DNA from: Bradyrhizobium sp. Ash2021 | GTDB taxonomy: Bacteria; Pseudomonadota; Alphaproteobacteria; Rhizobiales; Xanthobacteraceae | Assembly (NCBI RefSeq): GCF_031202265.1 | Contig: NZ_CP100604.1 | Coordinates: forward strand, 6,802,501 to 6,866,500 | Length of the DNA: 64,000 bases | Direction of reading: 5' to 3' | Part shown: one piece after another, positions 8,966 to 16,924 of the stretch | How positions within the stretch are numbered: the stretch's first letter is position 1 | Layout of the letters: the number at the start of each line of letters is the position of its first letter | The notes under the pieces: generated by a model | Told to the model about the DNA's origin: nothing | What the model saw: only the letters and a program-made list of their open reading frames with translations | The model's database searches: none | Made by a program: the position numbers and the translations under genes

Positions 8966-9066
8966 AGCTTCCTCCTATCTGGTGTCTATCGCTGCACCGT
9001 CAGCCGAACGCTTGTTTCGCCTGATGTGCGTCTGATGGCCATGTCCGCCAAGCTCGCACTTCCTAA

Positions 9067-9117
9067 CCCGGCTCCAGCAATGAGAAAACAATGTATAGCT
9101 CAAGCGCTGGAGCCGGG
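9067..9117 (-). promoter_or_regulatory. Stem-loop between pqqA and the GST gene
   Basis: CCCGGCTCCAGC (9067-9078) and GCTGGAGCCGGG (9106-9117) form a perfect 12-bp stem around a 27-nt loop, 19 bp downstream of the pqqA stop. A hairpin after pqqA is a known arrangement in pqq operons that limits readthrough and gives excess pqqA mRNA. The same role here is inference. Confidence 0.5.
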
Positions 9118-9135
9118 CAGGTCGTTGCGGGTCGC

Positions 9136-9216
9136 TTACTTGCGTGTTGCGCAGGCGTACATGTTGATCTCCATGCCAACCGACACTTCAACGATCTTCG
9201 GTGTTTTCCAGGTCAT
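9136..9216 (-). CDS. pqqA: Coenzyme PQQ precursor peptide PqqA
   Basis: A 26-residue peptide starts at 9216 with a strong GGAGGAAG ribosome site. It carries the invariant pair of the PQQ precursor, Glu16 and Tyr20, within GMEINMYAC, and the family start MTWKTPKIVEV. PqqE cross-links these two residues and they become the PQQ skeleton. The biosynthesis genes pqqBCDE are not in this window, so this is a solitary precursor gene placed next to a PQQ enzyme. It probably boosts precursor supply when the dehydrogenase is expressed, with the maturation enzymes encoded elsewhere. Confidence 0.95.
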   Translation of the reverse strand: MTWKTPKIVEVSVGMEINMYACATRK

Positions 9217-9311
9217 TGATCTTCCTCCAAGGTTACGTATTTCGCCGTTCGAGATTGGGCTGCGAGGTGACGTCGGATTGCTTCTCTGGCCTCGCTGCGA
9301 TGCAATGGGCA

Positions 9312-9743
9312 TTACTTGCAGTTCGGCAAGTTCCGAAGCGAAAGGATGTAGGCGGCAAGCCTCCATCGATCGGGCTCGGCGATCGAACCGTTCCACGACG
9401 GCATGAACAAGCCCGCCGAGTCGCGTCCCTCTGTGATGGTCTGGTAGACGGTGGCAGCCGTTAGATCGTCGCGGCACTGCAAGGGTTTGCCGCGGCCGCC
9501 AACTCCTCGAGCCCCGTGGCAGTAGGTGCAGTTGAGCCCAAAGAGCTTCTGCCCGTCCGCCACAGAGCCGGGTGTTGCGATTATGTCTTGGCCTGCCTGA
9601 GGCAGATCTGGTTCATCCGACGCTGCGGCGACGGAAGTTTGCGGCAAGAGCGCCGCTAACGCGAGACCCATCCCGATCACAACGCCAAGGCTTCGCGATT
9701 TCCGCCCGCGGCGGGGCGGCAACATTCGGAACCGGTACGACAT
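9312..9743 (-). CDS. Periplasmic c-type cytochrome, partner of the PQQ dehydrogenase
   Basis: The 143-residue product has a basic N-terminus, a hydrophobic signal segment (GVVIGMGLALAALLPQTSVAAA) and a single haem site NCTYCHGARG near residue 75. A downstream FMPSW supplies the likely axial methionine. It lies 81 bp downstream of the PQQ dehydrogenase on the same strand, the usual position for its electron acceptor. It would accept electrons from reduced PQQ in the periplasm and pass them to an oxidase. Confidence 0.9.
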   Translation of the reverse strand: MSYRFRMLPPRRGRKSRSLGVVIGMGLALAALLPQTSVAAASDEPDLPQAGQDIIATPGSVADGQKLFGLNCTYCHGARGVGGRGKPLQCRDDLTAATVYQTITEGRDSAGLFMPSWNGSIAEPDRWRLAAYILSLRNLPNCK

Positions 9744-9824
9744 GCTCTGTTTCCGTTATGCTCAATAGTTGGAATAGTGAGGGGCGAGAGAGCGAACTCT
9801 CACCCCCGCCGCTTAGGCACAAAC

Positions 9825-11492
9825 TCAGTGTCCGAGCTTCAAAGCCATCAACACAGCACCACTCGGCAGACCGCCCATGGAGGGAAATGCTCCAACAGCG
9901 AAGTTGGGAGCGAGACCGCCGAGACCGCTCCCGACCAGGATGTACTGCTCGCCGTCGACCTCGTAGCTTACGGGGCCCGATCGGATTCCGGAACCAGCGG
10001 CGAGCTTCCACAACTCCTTGCCGGTCGCTGCGTCATAAGCATAGAAATTGCCGAGCGCGTCGCCGTTAAACACAAGGCCTCCTCCTGTCGTAAGCACCGG
10101 CGAAATGCCGGGGACCTTCTTGTATTCGACCGACCATTTGACCTCTCCGGTGAACGGATCTCGTGCGTCGAGCCGGGCCGAGGGTCCGTCGGCAGGGGCG
10201 ACGATCTCGAATTCGGGTGCGCCGAAGTACATGGCGGCGAGACCGACCTCAGCAGGGTTCTGATCTCCAGACTTCACATTGGCACAGACCTCCCACCCAT
10301 TGGAGTACCAGAGCCTGGTGTTCGGATTGTAGGCGGCGTGCTGCCAGCTGCGAGCGCCGAGCGGAGATGGGCACTCCAAGCTTGTTTTCGTCGTCACTGC
10401 TTCGTGACGCCCGATCAGCGCGCCGGTCTTTGGATCAACGTTATCGACCCACGTAACGTTCTTAGCGAACCTCCAAACCTTCTCGACCTTACCGGTCTCT
10501 TTATCCAGGACGGTGACGAAGCCACCCTTGTTCAAGTGAACGAGCTTGTCTTTGCCGCTTTGGTTTATCGTCATGATCTCATACGTGGAGTCGTGGTCCC
10601 AAGCGTCATTGGGTACTTCCTGATGGTACCACTTTAGCTTCCCCGTCTTGGCGTCGAGAGCCAAGATCGAGTCGGTATAAAGATTGTCGCCCCTCCGACC
10701 CTCCGGATAGTAGTCAGGCGCAGCGTTGCCCGTACCGATGTAGATGGTGCCCGTTTTCTCGTCGTATACGCCCGCGCCCCAGCTTCCGCCGCCGCCGAAT
10801 TTGCCGGTGTCGCCCGGCCAGCTTTTCTGATCGTTCTTGAGGATGTCGAAGGTCCACTCCAGTTTGCCGGTGAGAGCGTTTACCCCGTAGATCTTCGCCG
10901 AAATGGGTGAATCACCACCAGTGTGACCGGAGAAGAGAATGTCTCCGGCGAGCTGCGGTGCGACCGAGAAATTGCAGCCCCAGCAGTTTTTGAAGTCTGT
11001 GATCTGCGTCTGCCAGCGTTCCTTGCCGGTCTTTTGGTCGACCGCGACATAGCGCCCGTCGGCAGTGCCGATGTAGACCATCCCGTGGCCGACCGTGACG
11101 CCTCGGTTCCGCATGGCCCAGAAGGTCTGCTTGATCATCGGGTTGAGCTTCGGCTGGTAGTGCCAGATCGTCTCCCCAGTTTTGCCGTTTACCGCGAAGA
11201 CATTGTTGTTAGCCGCGATGTAGTAGATGACGCCGTTGACCACAATTGGTGTCGACTGAAGCCCGTCCTGAATATCGCCAGGCTGATGTAGCCAGGCGAC
11301 CTTTAGATCTTTGACGTTCACTGTGGTGATTTGCTTGAGCGGACTGTAACGCCAGCCGGAATTGTCGCGATAATACGAGGGCCAATCCGCCGGATTGTCC
11401 TCAGCAGCAACGGTTTTTCCCATCATTGTCGTGACGGCAACACCAATGCCGACTGCGAGCGCGAATCTCGCGCCGATCCAGGTCCTTTTCAT
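9825..11492 (-). CDS. PQQ-dependent alcohol dehydrogenase (quinoprotein), periplasmic
   Basis: The product is 555 residues from the ATG at 11492, which has an AGGAGG site; 20 in-frame codons upstream lack one. A signal peptide ends near TVAAED. Repeated W-motif blades of a beta-propeller follow (GKTGETIWHYQ, TGKERWQTQ, TGKLEWTFD, TGKELWKLA). The catalytic/metal motif reads NDAWDHDSTYE. The second aspartate, two residues after the catalytic one, is the position that marks lanthanide-using members of the family, so lanthanide use is plausible. The vicinal Cys-Cys normally just before the NRGV segment is absent (WAMRNRGV); an NCWGC pair occurs later instead. It is the first gene of the leftward operon. 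The natural alcohol is unknown. Confidence 0.9.
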   Translation of the reverse strand: MKRTWIGARFALAVGIGVAVTTMMGKTVAAEDNPADWPSYYRDNSGWRYSPLKQITTVNVKDLKVAWLHQPGDIQDGLQSTPIVVNGVIYYIAANNNVFAVNGKTGETIWHYQPKLNPMIKQTFWAMRNRGVTVGHGMVYIGTADGRYVAVDQKTGKERWQTQITDFKNCWGCNFSVAPQLAGDILFSGHTGGDSPISAKIYGVNALTGKLEWTFDILKNDQKSWPGDTGKFGGGGSWGAGVYDEKTGTIYIGTGNAAPDYYPEGRRGDNLYTDSILALDAKTGKLKWYHQEVPNDAWDHDSTYEIMTINQSGKDKLVHLNKGGFVTVLDKETGKVEKVWRFAKNVTWVDNVDPKTGALIGRHEAVTTKTSLECPSPLGARSWQHAAYNPNTRLWYSNGWEVCANVKSGDQNPAEVGLAAMYFGAPEFEIVAPADGPSARLDARDPFTGEVKWSVEYKKVPGISPVLTTGGGLVFNGDALGNFYAYDAATGKELWKLAAGSGIRSGPVSYEVDGEQYILVGSGLGGLAPNFAVGAFPSMGGLPSGAVLMALKLGH

Positions 11493-11624
11493 GTTTCCTC
11501 CTTGGCCGGCGGTTGCGTCGCTGGCCGCTGTTTTCGTTGATCTTATTTCCATCGGCGACGCCGACGCATCGAGCGGTCGATTGAATACGCGGAGAAGCGG
11601 ATGCCCGCCGATCCCGCGCTGCCA

Positions 11625-11655
11625 AAATTAGGAACTATGGAGTTCCTTTTGTCAA
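11625..11655 (-). promoter_or_regulatory. Candidate leftward promoter with embedded operator 1
   Basis: On the - strand TTGACA (11655-11650) and TAATTT (11630-11625) are separated by 19 bp. The spacer holds the palindrome GGAACTATGGAGTTCC (11631-11646), whose 6-bp arms are perfect. A repressor bound there would block the promoter of the PQQ dehydrogenase operon. The TetR gene at 13885-14493 is the obvious candidate regulator. Confidence 0.55.
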
Positions 11656-11686
11656 TCGAAAATGTGGCTACAAACTCAAAAATAGC

Positions 11687-11733
11687 TTGACCGTCGGTAC
11701 ATCACGCTTCATTGTTAGGAACTACAAGGTTCC
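11687..11733 (+). promoter_or_regulatory. Candidate rightward promoter region with operator 2
   Basis: TTGACC at 11687-11692 is a possible -35. The palindrome GGAACTACAAGGTTCC lies at 11718-11733 and shares TTAGGAACTA and GTTCC with operator 1, 87 bp away centre to centre. The -10 (around ATTGTT, 11711) is weak. The site would control the rightward GST-GST-VOC operon that starts at 11896. The remainder of 11493-11895 shows nothing else I recognise. Confidence 0.5.
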
Positions 11734-11895
11734 AAACGTGCGACTTTGGTCAACGTTGACTTGCCTAGCGAAGGAAAGAGTCGCTGTCCCGTCGAGAAGG
11801 TGATTCCCGCCGTAATGAGGGAAGGCCTATTAGAAAATCCGCGCACCGTTTCGCTCACGAGACCGAAACGTGTTTTCCTGGGGAGATCGAAAACC

Positions 11896-12588
11896 ATGAA
11901 GCTCAAATCAATGAAACTCTATGATTGGGACTTCGCGCCGAATGCTCGCCGCGTTCGAATGTTCCTGATCGAGAAGGACTTGGAAATCGAACGGGTGGAG
12001 TGCATTACTCCGAAAATCGCGTTGAATGAGTCCTTCGAGGCGCGCTATCGGCACTACATGGTGCCGATGCTGGAATTGGAGGACGGCACTCAGATCGGCG
12101 AAGCGCTCGCCATTTGGACTTACCTCGAAGCGCTCCATTCGCAGCCTGCGCTGATGGGGAGAACGGCACTTGAGAAGGCAACGATCAGCGCCTGGGAGCG
12201 CCGCGCTTATGACGAGGGCCTTATCGGCCACGCCGAGATATTCCGGAACTCCCATCTCAATTTCGTCGACCGTGGCCTTCCCGGCTACCACGCGAAGATC
12301 CCGCAGATCTCCGCGCTGATCGAGCGCGGCAAGATGCGCGTCGCTCACTTCCACCAGAAGTTCAACACCCAACTCGCCAACAACAGGTTCGTCGCCGGCG
12401 ATACGTTCTCGGTCGCTGACATCACAACCATCGTCACTGTCGACTTCGGGCTTGCCCTCAATATGCCTATTCCGGACAATGCCCCGCATGTCCAGCGTTG
12501 GTACGACGAGATGCAGAAACGGCCCAGCGTGCGCGACAGCGTGCCGAAGCACGCGCCTGACGGAACGCCGCTGCCGGTTGCCGCTTAG
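11896..12588 (+). CDS. Glutathione S-transferase (right-arm copy a)
   Basis: The 230-residue product has a GST thioredoxin domain (MKLYDWDFAPNARRVRMFL, QIGEALAIWTYLEA) and a C-terminal domain with FSVADITTIVTVDF. It is closely similar to the left-arm product at 8288-8965. The reading frame is open upstream to 11746, but GGGGAGA about 10 nt before the ATG at 11896 supports this start; a second ATG lies at 11911. It is the first gene of the rightward operon, divergent from the PQQ dehydrogenase and downstream of operator 2. Confidence 0.9.
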   Translation: MKLKSMKLYDWDFAPNARRVRMFLIEKDLEIERVECITPKIALNESFEARYRHYMVPMLELEDGTQIGEALAIWTYLEALHSQPALMGRTALEKATISAWERRAYDEGLIGHAEIFRNSHLNFVDRGLPGYHAKIPQISALIERGKMRVAHFHQKFNTQLANNRFVAGDTFSVADITTIVTVDFGLALNMPIPDNAPHVQRWYDEMQKRPSVRDSVPKHAPDGTPLPVAA

Positions 12589-12727
12589 CTGCTCAGGACT
12601 CGCGGACGAGAGTCGCACCCGCATGCGGTTGCCACTCTCCCCGCGGGCTTTTCCTTCCGCGCCGTCAAGGGACGAGACACGTCTTTGGCCGCACGGTACT
12701 AATGCGACCTGAAACAGGAAAACCCGA

Positions 12728-13423
12728 ATGAATGAGCCAGCAATCAATCTCTACACTTGGGCGACGCCCAACGGGTGGAAGGCATCGTGCACGCTTGAGG
12801 AACTGGCAATCCCCTATGACGTCGTGCCAATCGACATCATGAAGGGCGAGCAGAAGACGTTGTTCTATCTGGCGCTCAATCCGAATGGACGCATCCCGGT
12901 CATCGTCGATCGCTCGGCGGGAGACTTCGCGATCTTCGAATCAGGTGCGATCATGATCTATCTTGCGGAGATGGCGGGCCGGCTCCTTCCGACCGAAGCC
13001 AAAGCGCGGTCGCGCGTCCTTCAGTGGTTGATGTTCCAAATCGGAGGCGTGGGCCCCATGCAGGGGCAGGCCAACGTGTTCTACCGTTACTTTCCCGAGC
13101 GCCTACAGGGCGCCATTGATCGCTACCAGAACGAGGTACAGCGCCTCTATCGCGTTCTCGATGTCCAATTGGCCAGGCATGAATGGCTCGCCGGGGATTT
13201 CTCCATTGCCGACATTGCGAATTGGAGCTGGTGCCGGATTCACAATTGGGCCGGTGTGTCGGTTGACGATGTGTCGAATCTACGTCGCTGGATGGCAGCA
13301 ATCGAGAAGCGCCCGGGTTGCGCCAAGGGCGTAACAGTGCCGCACGTGGTGCACTACAACATCGCCGATGAGCAGGAGACCGGCAAATTGGTCTCGAAGA
13401 TCCAAGGAATCGTCGGACGCTGA
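12728..13423 (+). CDS. Glutathione S-transferase, YfcG/YghU-like (right-arm copy b)
   Basis: The 231-residue product has the same length and layout as the left-arm product at 7426-8121. Shared motifs include [48 protein letters not shown] and [20 protein letters not shown]. It lies 139 bp after GST-a and 75 bp before the VOC gene in the rightward operon. As in its paralogue, the N-terminal region fits the YfcG/YghU group of glutathione-binding proteins. Confidence 0.9.
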   Translation: MNEPAINLYTWATPNGWKASCTLEELAIPYDVVPIDIMKGEQKTLFYLALNPNGRIPVIVDRSAGDFAIFESGAIMIYLAEMAGRLLPTEAKARSRVLQWLMFQIGGVGPMQGQANVFYRYFPERLQGAIDRYQNEVQRLYRVLDVQLARHEWLAGDFSIADIANWSWCRIHNWAGVSVDDVSNLRRWMAAIEKRPGCAKGVTVPHVVHYNIADEQETGKLVSKIQGIVGR

Positions 13424-13498
13424 TTGGACCGGAAAGATCAATGGCCGATTGCCGATCGGGCCGGGAGAAACTTCGATAACTGCAAAAAAGATTTGACG

Positions 13499-13894
13499 AT
13501 GGCCAAGATAATTCATGTGATGATCCGAGTCATCAAGATCGAACGCGCGATCGATTTCTACAACAAGGCGTTCGGCCTGAAGATCGTTGGTCATTTTGAT
13601 TTCGATGATTTCGAGCTAGTGTACCTGCGTAATCCGGAGGATGATTTCGAAGTCGAGCTGACGCTCAACAAAGGGCGTGCGACTCCGTACTCCCACGGCG
13701 ATGGATTCGGTCATCTTGCCGTATGTGTGGATAATTGTGGTGCCGAGCGCGACCGGCTTAAGGGACTCGGGTTTGAGCCCGGAGAGGTCAAGGAATTCCT
13801 CCGTGACGGTAAGCTGATGGCGCGGTTCTTTTTCATTCAAGACCCCGACGGATACAAGATCGAGGTCTTGGAGCGGCACGGCCGCTATTGGTGA
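13499..13894 (+). CDS. VOC-family protein (glyoxalase I/lactoylglutathione lyase-like), intact copy
   Basis: The 131-residue product is one glyoxalase/extradiol-type module pair. Residues at the usual metal positions are visible in IIHVMIRV, FEVELTLN, GHLAVCVDN and YKIEVLER. The frame is open further upstream to 13424, but the paralogue and the MAKIIHVMIRV start support 13499. Its paralogue (4658-6479) is split by IS256, so this is the only working copy here. It is the last gene of the rightward operon, and its stop overlaps the convergent tetR stop by 10 bp. It probably acts on a glutathione adduct. Confidence 0.88.
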   Translation: MAKIIHVMIRVIKIERAIDFYNKAFGLKIVGHFDFDDFELVYLRNPEDDFEVELTLNKGRATPYSHGDGFGHLAVCVDNCGAERDRLKGLGFEPGEVKEFLRDGKLMARFFFIQDPDGYKIEVLERHGRYW

Positions 13895-14493
13895 CGCTTA
13901 GGGCGGCTGTTTTCCAGCATGCCGACGACCATATCGCGAGCACGTCGCATGGACGCTGCATCCTTCGTGGACGTCGACAGAACAACCATGCCCTGCAGCG
14001 TCACCATCATCAGAGACGCCAGGGCCTTGACGTCGATATCTTGATTAAGCTCACCCTTATCCCTCGCCCAGCTCAGTCGAAATTCCATCGCCTGTTGCAT
14101 GCCAGCAAGGCCCTCGGATGCCTCCGTGGCCAGCACGCTGTCGGAGGCGCTTAGTTCACGAATCACGTTCGTTGCCAGGCAGCCGCAAGGCCGCTTCGCG
14201 TCGTTGTTGACGCTCTCAATCAGCAAATCGAGGAGGTGCGCATAGGTTTCGATCAGAGGCCGATCGACCATGCGCAGGAAAATCGCCTTGTAGGAGTCGC
14301 GGACCATATAATGGTCGAGGCATTTCTTGAACAAATCGCGTTTGTTGTCGAATGCCTTGTAAAGGCTGCCCTTGGTGAGCCCTGTTGCAGTCTCGATGTC
14401 GTCGATGGACGTGTTCTGATAACCCCGCCGCCAGAACAGGTGCGTGGCCTTTCTTACAACATCGTCATAGTCGAATTCGCGGGGACGGGCCAC
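13885..14493 (-). CDS. TetR-family transcriptional regulator
   Basis: The 202-residue product has a helix-turn-helix at residues ~25-50 (TSIDDIETATGLTKGSLYKAF) in the classic TetR position, followed by a ligand-binding helical domain. A CGCLATNVIREL segment resembles the AcrR/NemR-like group that often responds to electrophiles. It is convergent with the VOC gene. The likely target is the pair of GGAAC palindromes at 11631 and 11718; no copy of that palindrome is visible in front of the tetR gene itself. Confidence 0.9.
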   Translation of the reverse strand: MARPREFDYDDVVRKATHLFWRRGYQNTSIDDIETATGLTKGSLYKAFDNKRDLFKKCLDHYMVRDSYKAIFLRMVDRPLIETYAHLLDLLIESVNNDAKRPCGCLATNVIRELSASDSVLATEASEGLAGMQQAMEFRLSWARDKGELNQDIDVKALASLMMVTLQGMVVLSTSTKDAASMRRARDMVVGMLENSRPKRHQ

Positions 14494-14674
14494 GTTTTAT
14501 AAGTCCTTATGGGCTAACATCGTTCTGAGTGAAATATTCCGACAAACGGCGGAATTCAAGATGGGCGGCCTCAAGAATTAGCGCATGACCTCGAGACCTG
14601 GAGATGAGAAGGGAGGTCGAGACCAGAAGGGCGCGCGCTCGACGGAAACTTACACTTCGTGTCCGCCCAGGGAT

Positions 14675-15100
14675 TTACAGACAATCAGGCAATCCAAGCG
14701 CGATGGACGTGCTAAACTGCTGAAGCGCCTCGCTCTCTTCCGAACGGCGGGTGTGGGTGGGAAGAAGGCCGGCGATCTTTGCCAGCATCGGCAGGATCGC
14801 GGCGGGCGAATCGGCATGCGCACGCATGGCCGGACCGAACTTGCGAAGGAACAGGACAGTGGCTGCTTCACAGGCGTCGTAGGCCGTCTTCCAGTCCCAT
14901 CCCCCATCAGAGTCGGAGGTGCCAAAGGCGTTTTCCATCGCTGTGCGCAGCATCGGCGCAACGACGCACTGACCGCGCTCTAGATGCAGAAGAAGATGTT
15001 GCGCGGCGCTAGCGATCGCGCCGGCCTTGTTCAGAGAACTGGGTGTAACGGGAAGCGGCGCGGCCGCAACGGCGGCCACGGCTGCGGGAATGATCGTCAT
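14675..15100 (-). pseudogene. N-terminal fragment of a strawberry-notch (SNF2-like helicase) family protein
   Basis: The 141-residue frame contains WDWKTAYDACEAATVLFLRK and ILPMLAKIAGLLPTHTRRSE, segments I recognise from the N-terminus of the long plasmid/ICE-borne strawberry-notch methylase/helicase proteins of rhizobia. Those run well over 1000 residues. This copy ends after GLPDCL, with none of the NTPase or methylase motifs, so it is a truncated remnant. It marks old conjugative-element or plasmid DNA. Confidence 0.65.
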
Positions 15101-15203
15101 GGGGGGGAGCCTCAGAGAGCGGGGAAGGATCTAGCCGCAGGGCGCTCTCTCGACCGCGCCGGCTCAAACCCATCCCGGCCCGCCTCTCCCTCTTACAAGG
15201 ACG

Positions 15204-16307
15204 CTAACGCTGACTGACCGCCAAGAAAATGCAGACCGAGTGGCCGCGCACCACGGAAGTGAAAGGAAACAGCCCCGTGTGTAGCGAAAACCTAACCCGG
15301 ACGTAGTGATGATGAAGTCCGCCCAAGATTGGGCGACAAAGAATGTATCCGGCGCGATCGACGGCGCGCGAGACCGGCGCATCTTTCTCCAGGGATAGAT
15401 GCGTGCGGGTCGCATTGTAATAGTTCATGTAACAGAGCAGCAGGTGACGAAGGTGGCGCTCGCTGAATACAATGACGTGGTCAAGGCATTCCCTGCGGAT
15501 CGAACCGATCAGCCTTTCAGCATATCCATTTTGCCAAGGGGAGCGTGGCGACGTCGGTCGATCGCGGATGCCTATCGATCGGAGTCTGCGAATAAGGATC
15601 TCCCCATAGGCCCCGTCCCGGTCACGAATGAAACAGCGGGGAGCCTGTTCCCACCCGCATGCTTCCGTGACCTGATTTGCGATCCATTCTGCGGTTGGAT
15701 GCGTTGTGACACCAAACCACAGAATATGTCGCCGGCCGTGTCCCATGATCAGCATTCCATAGAGCAGGCGAAACGAGATTGTCGGCACGACGAACATATC
15801 CATCGCAGCGATCCCGTCAGCGTGGTTGCGGATGAATGTCCTCCAGCCCTGGGACGGCGGGTCTCGTCGCCTGACCATGTACTTGGCCACGCTGGTTTGT
15901 CCGATTACGATGCCGAGCTTGAGGAGTTCTCCATGGATTCGAGGCGCTCCCCACAGAGGATTGGCAATGCTCATCTCGCGGACCAGCCGTCGTATTTCGA
16001 TCGCAACCGTCGGTCGGCCGGAACGAAGTCGTGATTTCCGGCGCCAGTAAGATCTGAACCCGGCACGATGCCAACGGACGACAGTCTCCGGCTTCACAAT
16101 CGTCAGCGCATTGAGGGTACTTGGCGCCAAACGAGACAGCCCAACAAAGATGAGGCGATCCATGGCACTGAAAGTCAGTCTCTTTGGCAGGTGCCGTCGC
16201 TGGATGTTAAGCTGATGACGAAGGATCAGGATCTCAGCTTCCAACGAGGCCCGCGACTGGAACAATAGCACCAGCACCGTCCAGACCAGGCTGCAAGCTT
16301 CTCTCAT
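15204..16307 (-). CDS. Transposase, integrase-core (rve) family, copy B
   Basis: The 367-residue product carries the DDE core: AAMDMFVVPT, IRDRDGAYG and AERLIGSIRRECLDH. Copies A and C stop right after YVRI at the element end. Here that stop is missing, and translation continues about 25 codons past the inverted end into flanking DNA (to 15204), so the C-terminal tail is foreign. The catalytic motifs are otherwise intact. Confidence 0.85.
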   Translation of the reverse strand: MREACSLVWTVLVLLFQSRASLEAEILILRHQLNIQRRHLPKRLTFSAMDRLIFVGLSRLAPSTLNALTIVKPETVVRWHRAGFRSYWRRKSRLRSGRPTVAIEIRRLVREMSIANPLWGAPRIHGELLKLGIVIGQTSVAKYMVRRRDPPSQGWRTFIRNHADGIAAMDMFVVPTISFRLLYGMLIMGHGRRHILWFGVTTHPTAEWIANQVTEACGWEQAPRCFIRDRDGAYGEILIRRLRSIGIRDRPTSPRSPWQNGYAERLIGSIRRECLDHVIVFSERHLRHLLLCYMNYYNATRTHLSLEKDAPVSRAVDRAGYILCRPILGGLHHHYVRVRFSLHTGLFPFTSVVRGHSVCIFLAVSQR

Positions 16308-16370
16308 AAGCCAGAAACATCGCGCGATTCGGCCTCACTTGCCAGCCGGATTAGGTTTCCGACAGGGACA
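15276..16370. mobile_element. Insertion sequence, integrase-core type, copy B
   Basis: The right end at 16370 reads TGTCCCTGTCGGAAACC on the - strand, nearly the same as the left end of copy C. The left end near 15276 reads GTGTGTAGCGAAAACC and resembles the left end of copy A. No target duplication is obvious. It contains one leftward transposase gene whose reading frame runs out through the left end. Confidence 0.65.
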
Positions 16371-16582
16371 ACTGCGTAGCCTATGGCGACCAAGATGAGA
16401 AAAGCCCCATCCCAGAGGGGCTGGGGGCTCGAAATCTCGGATGAGGCAGAGTCTGGGGTCAGCGCCGACGACTGCGCGTCGTTGAAGGCAACTGCGTCCG
16501 TGATTCGGGCTGCCTTAGGGCAAGACACATAAGAGGCACCCGGCCTAGTCCGCGTCGCGTTGCGAGTTTTCTTTCGGTCCAA
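16371..16582 (-). pseudogene. Membrane-segment ORF cut by insertion sequence copy B
   Basis: A leftward frame contains LWDGAFLILVAIGYAVVP, a good single transmembrane segment, and then runs into the end of the insertion sequence at 16370. No start with a ribosome site is evident and the family is not recognised. I list it because the insertion appears to truncate a small membrane protein. Confidence 0.25.
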
Positions 16583-16703
16583 CTTTTGGATTCGGTTCCG
16601 TGTTCTTTCGCAGCGCGTAACCGATAAAACCGAGCACCACCAGGACGGCTCCGGCTACCATCAACCAGTGCGGATATTGCAGGGCCGAGAGAGCGTCTAT
16701 CAT
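16545..16703 (-). CDS. Small single-pass membrane protein (52 aa)
   Basis: The frame starts at 16703, overlapping the stop of the upstream gene by 4 bp (ATGA), which suggests coupled translation. Residues 12-30 (HWLMVAGAVLVVLGFIGYA) form one membrane helix, followed by a charged tail. It belongs to a run of three tiny leftward genes (17095-16545). Function unknown. Confidence 0.55.
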   Translation of the reverse strand: MIDALSALQYPHWLMVAGAVLVVLGFIGYALRKNTEPNPKVGPKENSQRDAD

Positions 16704-16879
16704 TTCCCCTTCGCCTTGAGCCCGCGCGTAATAATATTTTTCAGCGTGTCTATGCGGGTCTGAAAGCTTCCGATCTGTTGAAAAGCTTTGTGCCGCTCCT
16801 CACCCGGCGGAAGTTCACGAGCAAGCGCCAACAGCTTTGCTGCGATTTCTTCTAACTCCCGCAGCCGCTCCGCATTCAT
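16700..16879 (-). CDS. Small helical protein (59 aa), function unknown
   Basis: The ATG at 16879 is preceded by GAAGG; the frame is open further upstream but without a better start. The product (MNAERLRELEEIAAKLLALA, then a second charged helix) looks entirely helical and lacks a signal or membrane segment. It is translationally coupled to the 52-residue membrane protein downstream. No recognised family. Confidence 0.5.
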   Translation of the reverse strand: MNAERLRELEEIAAKLLALARELPPGEERHKAFQQIGSFQTRIDTLKNIITRGLKAKGK

Positions 16880-16924
16880 TTGACCTTCGCCTTCAGCCCG
16901 AGCTCGACCAGCGGGGGGCATTCG

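Noticed and set aside
9777..10637. 286-codon rightward open frame
   Set aside because: Antisense to the PQQ dehydrogenase; no start signal and no family resemblance.
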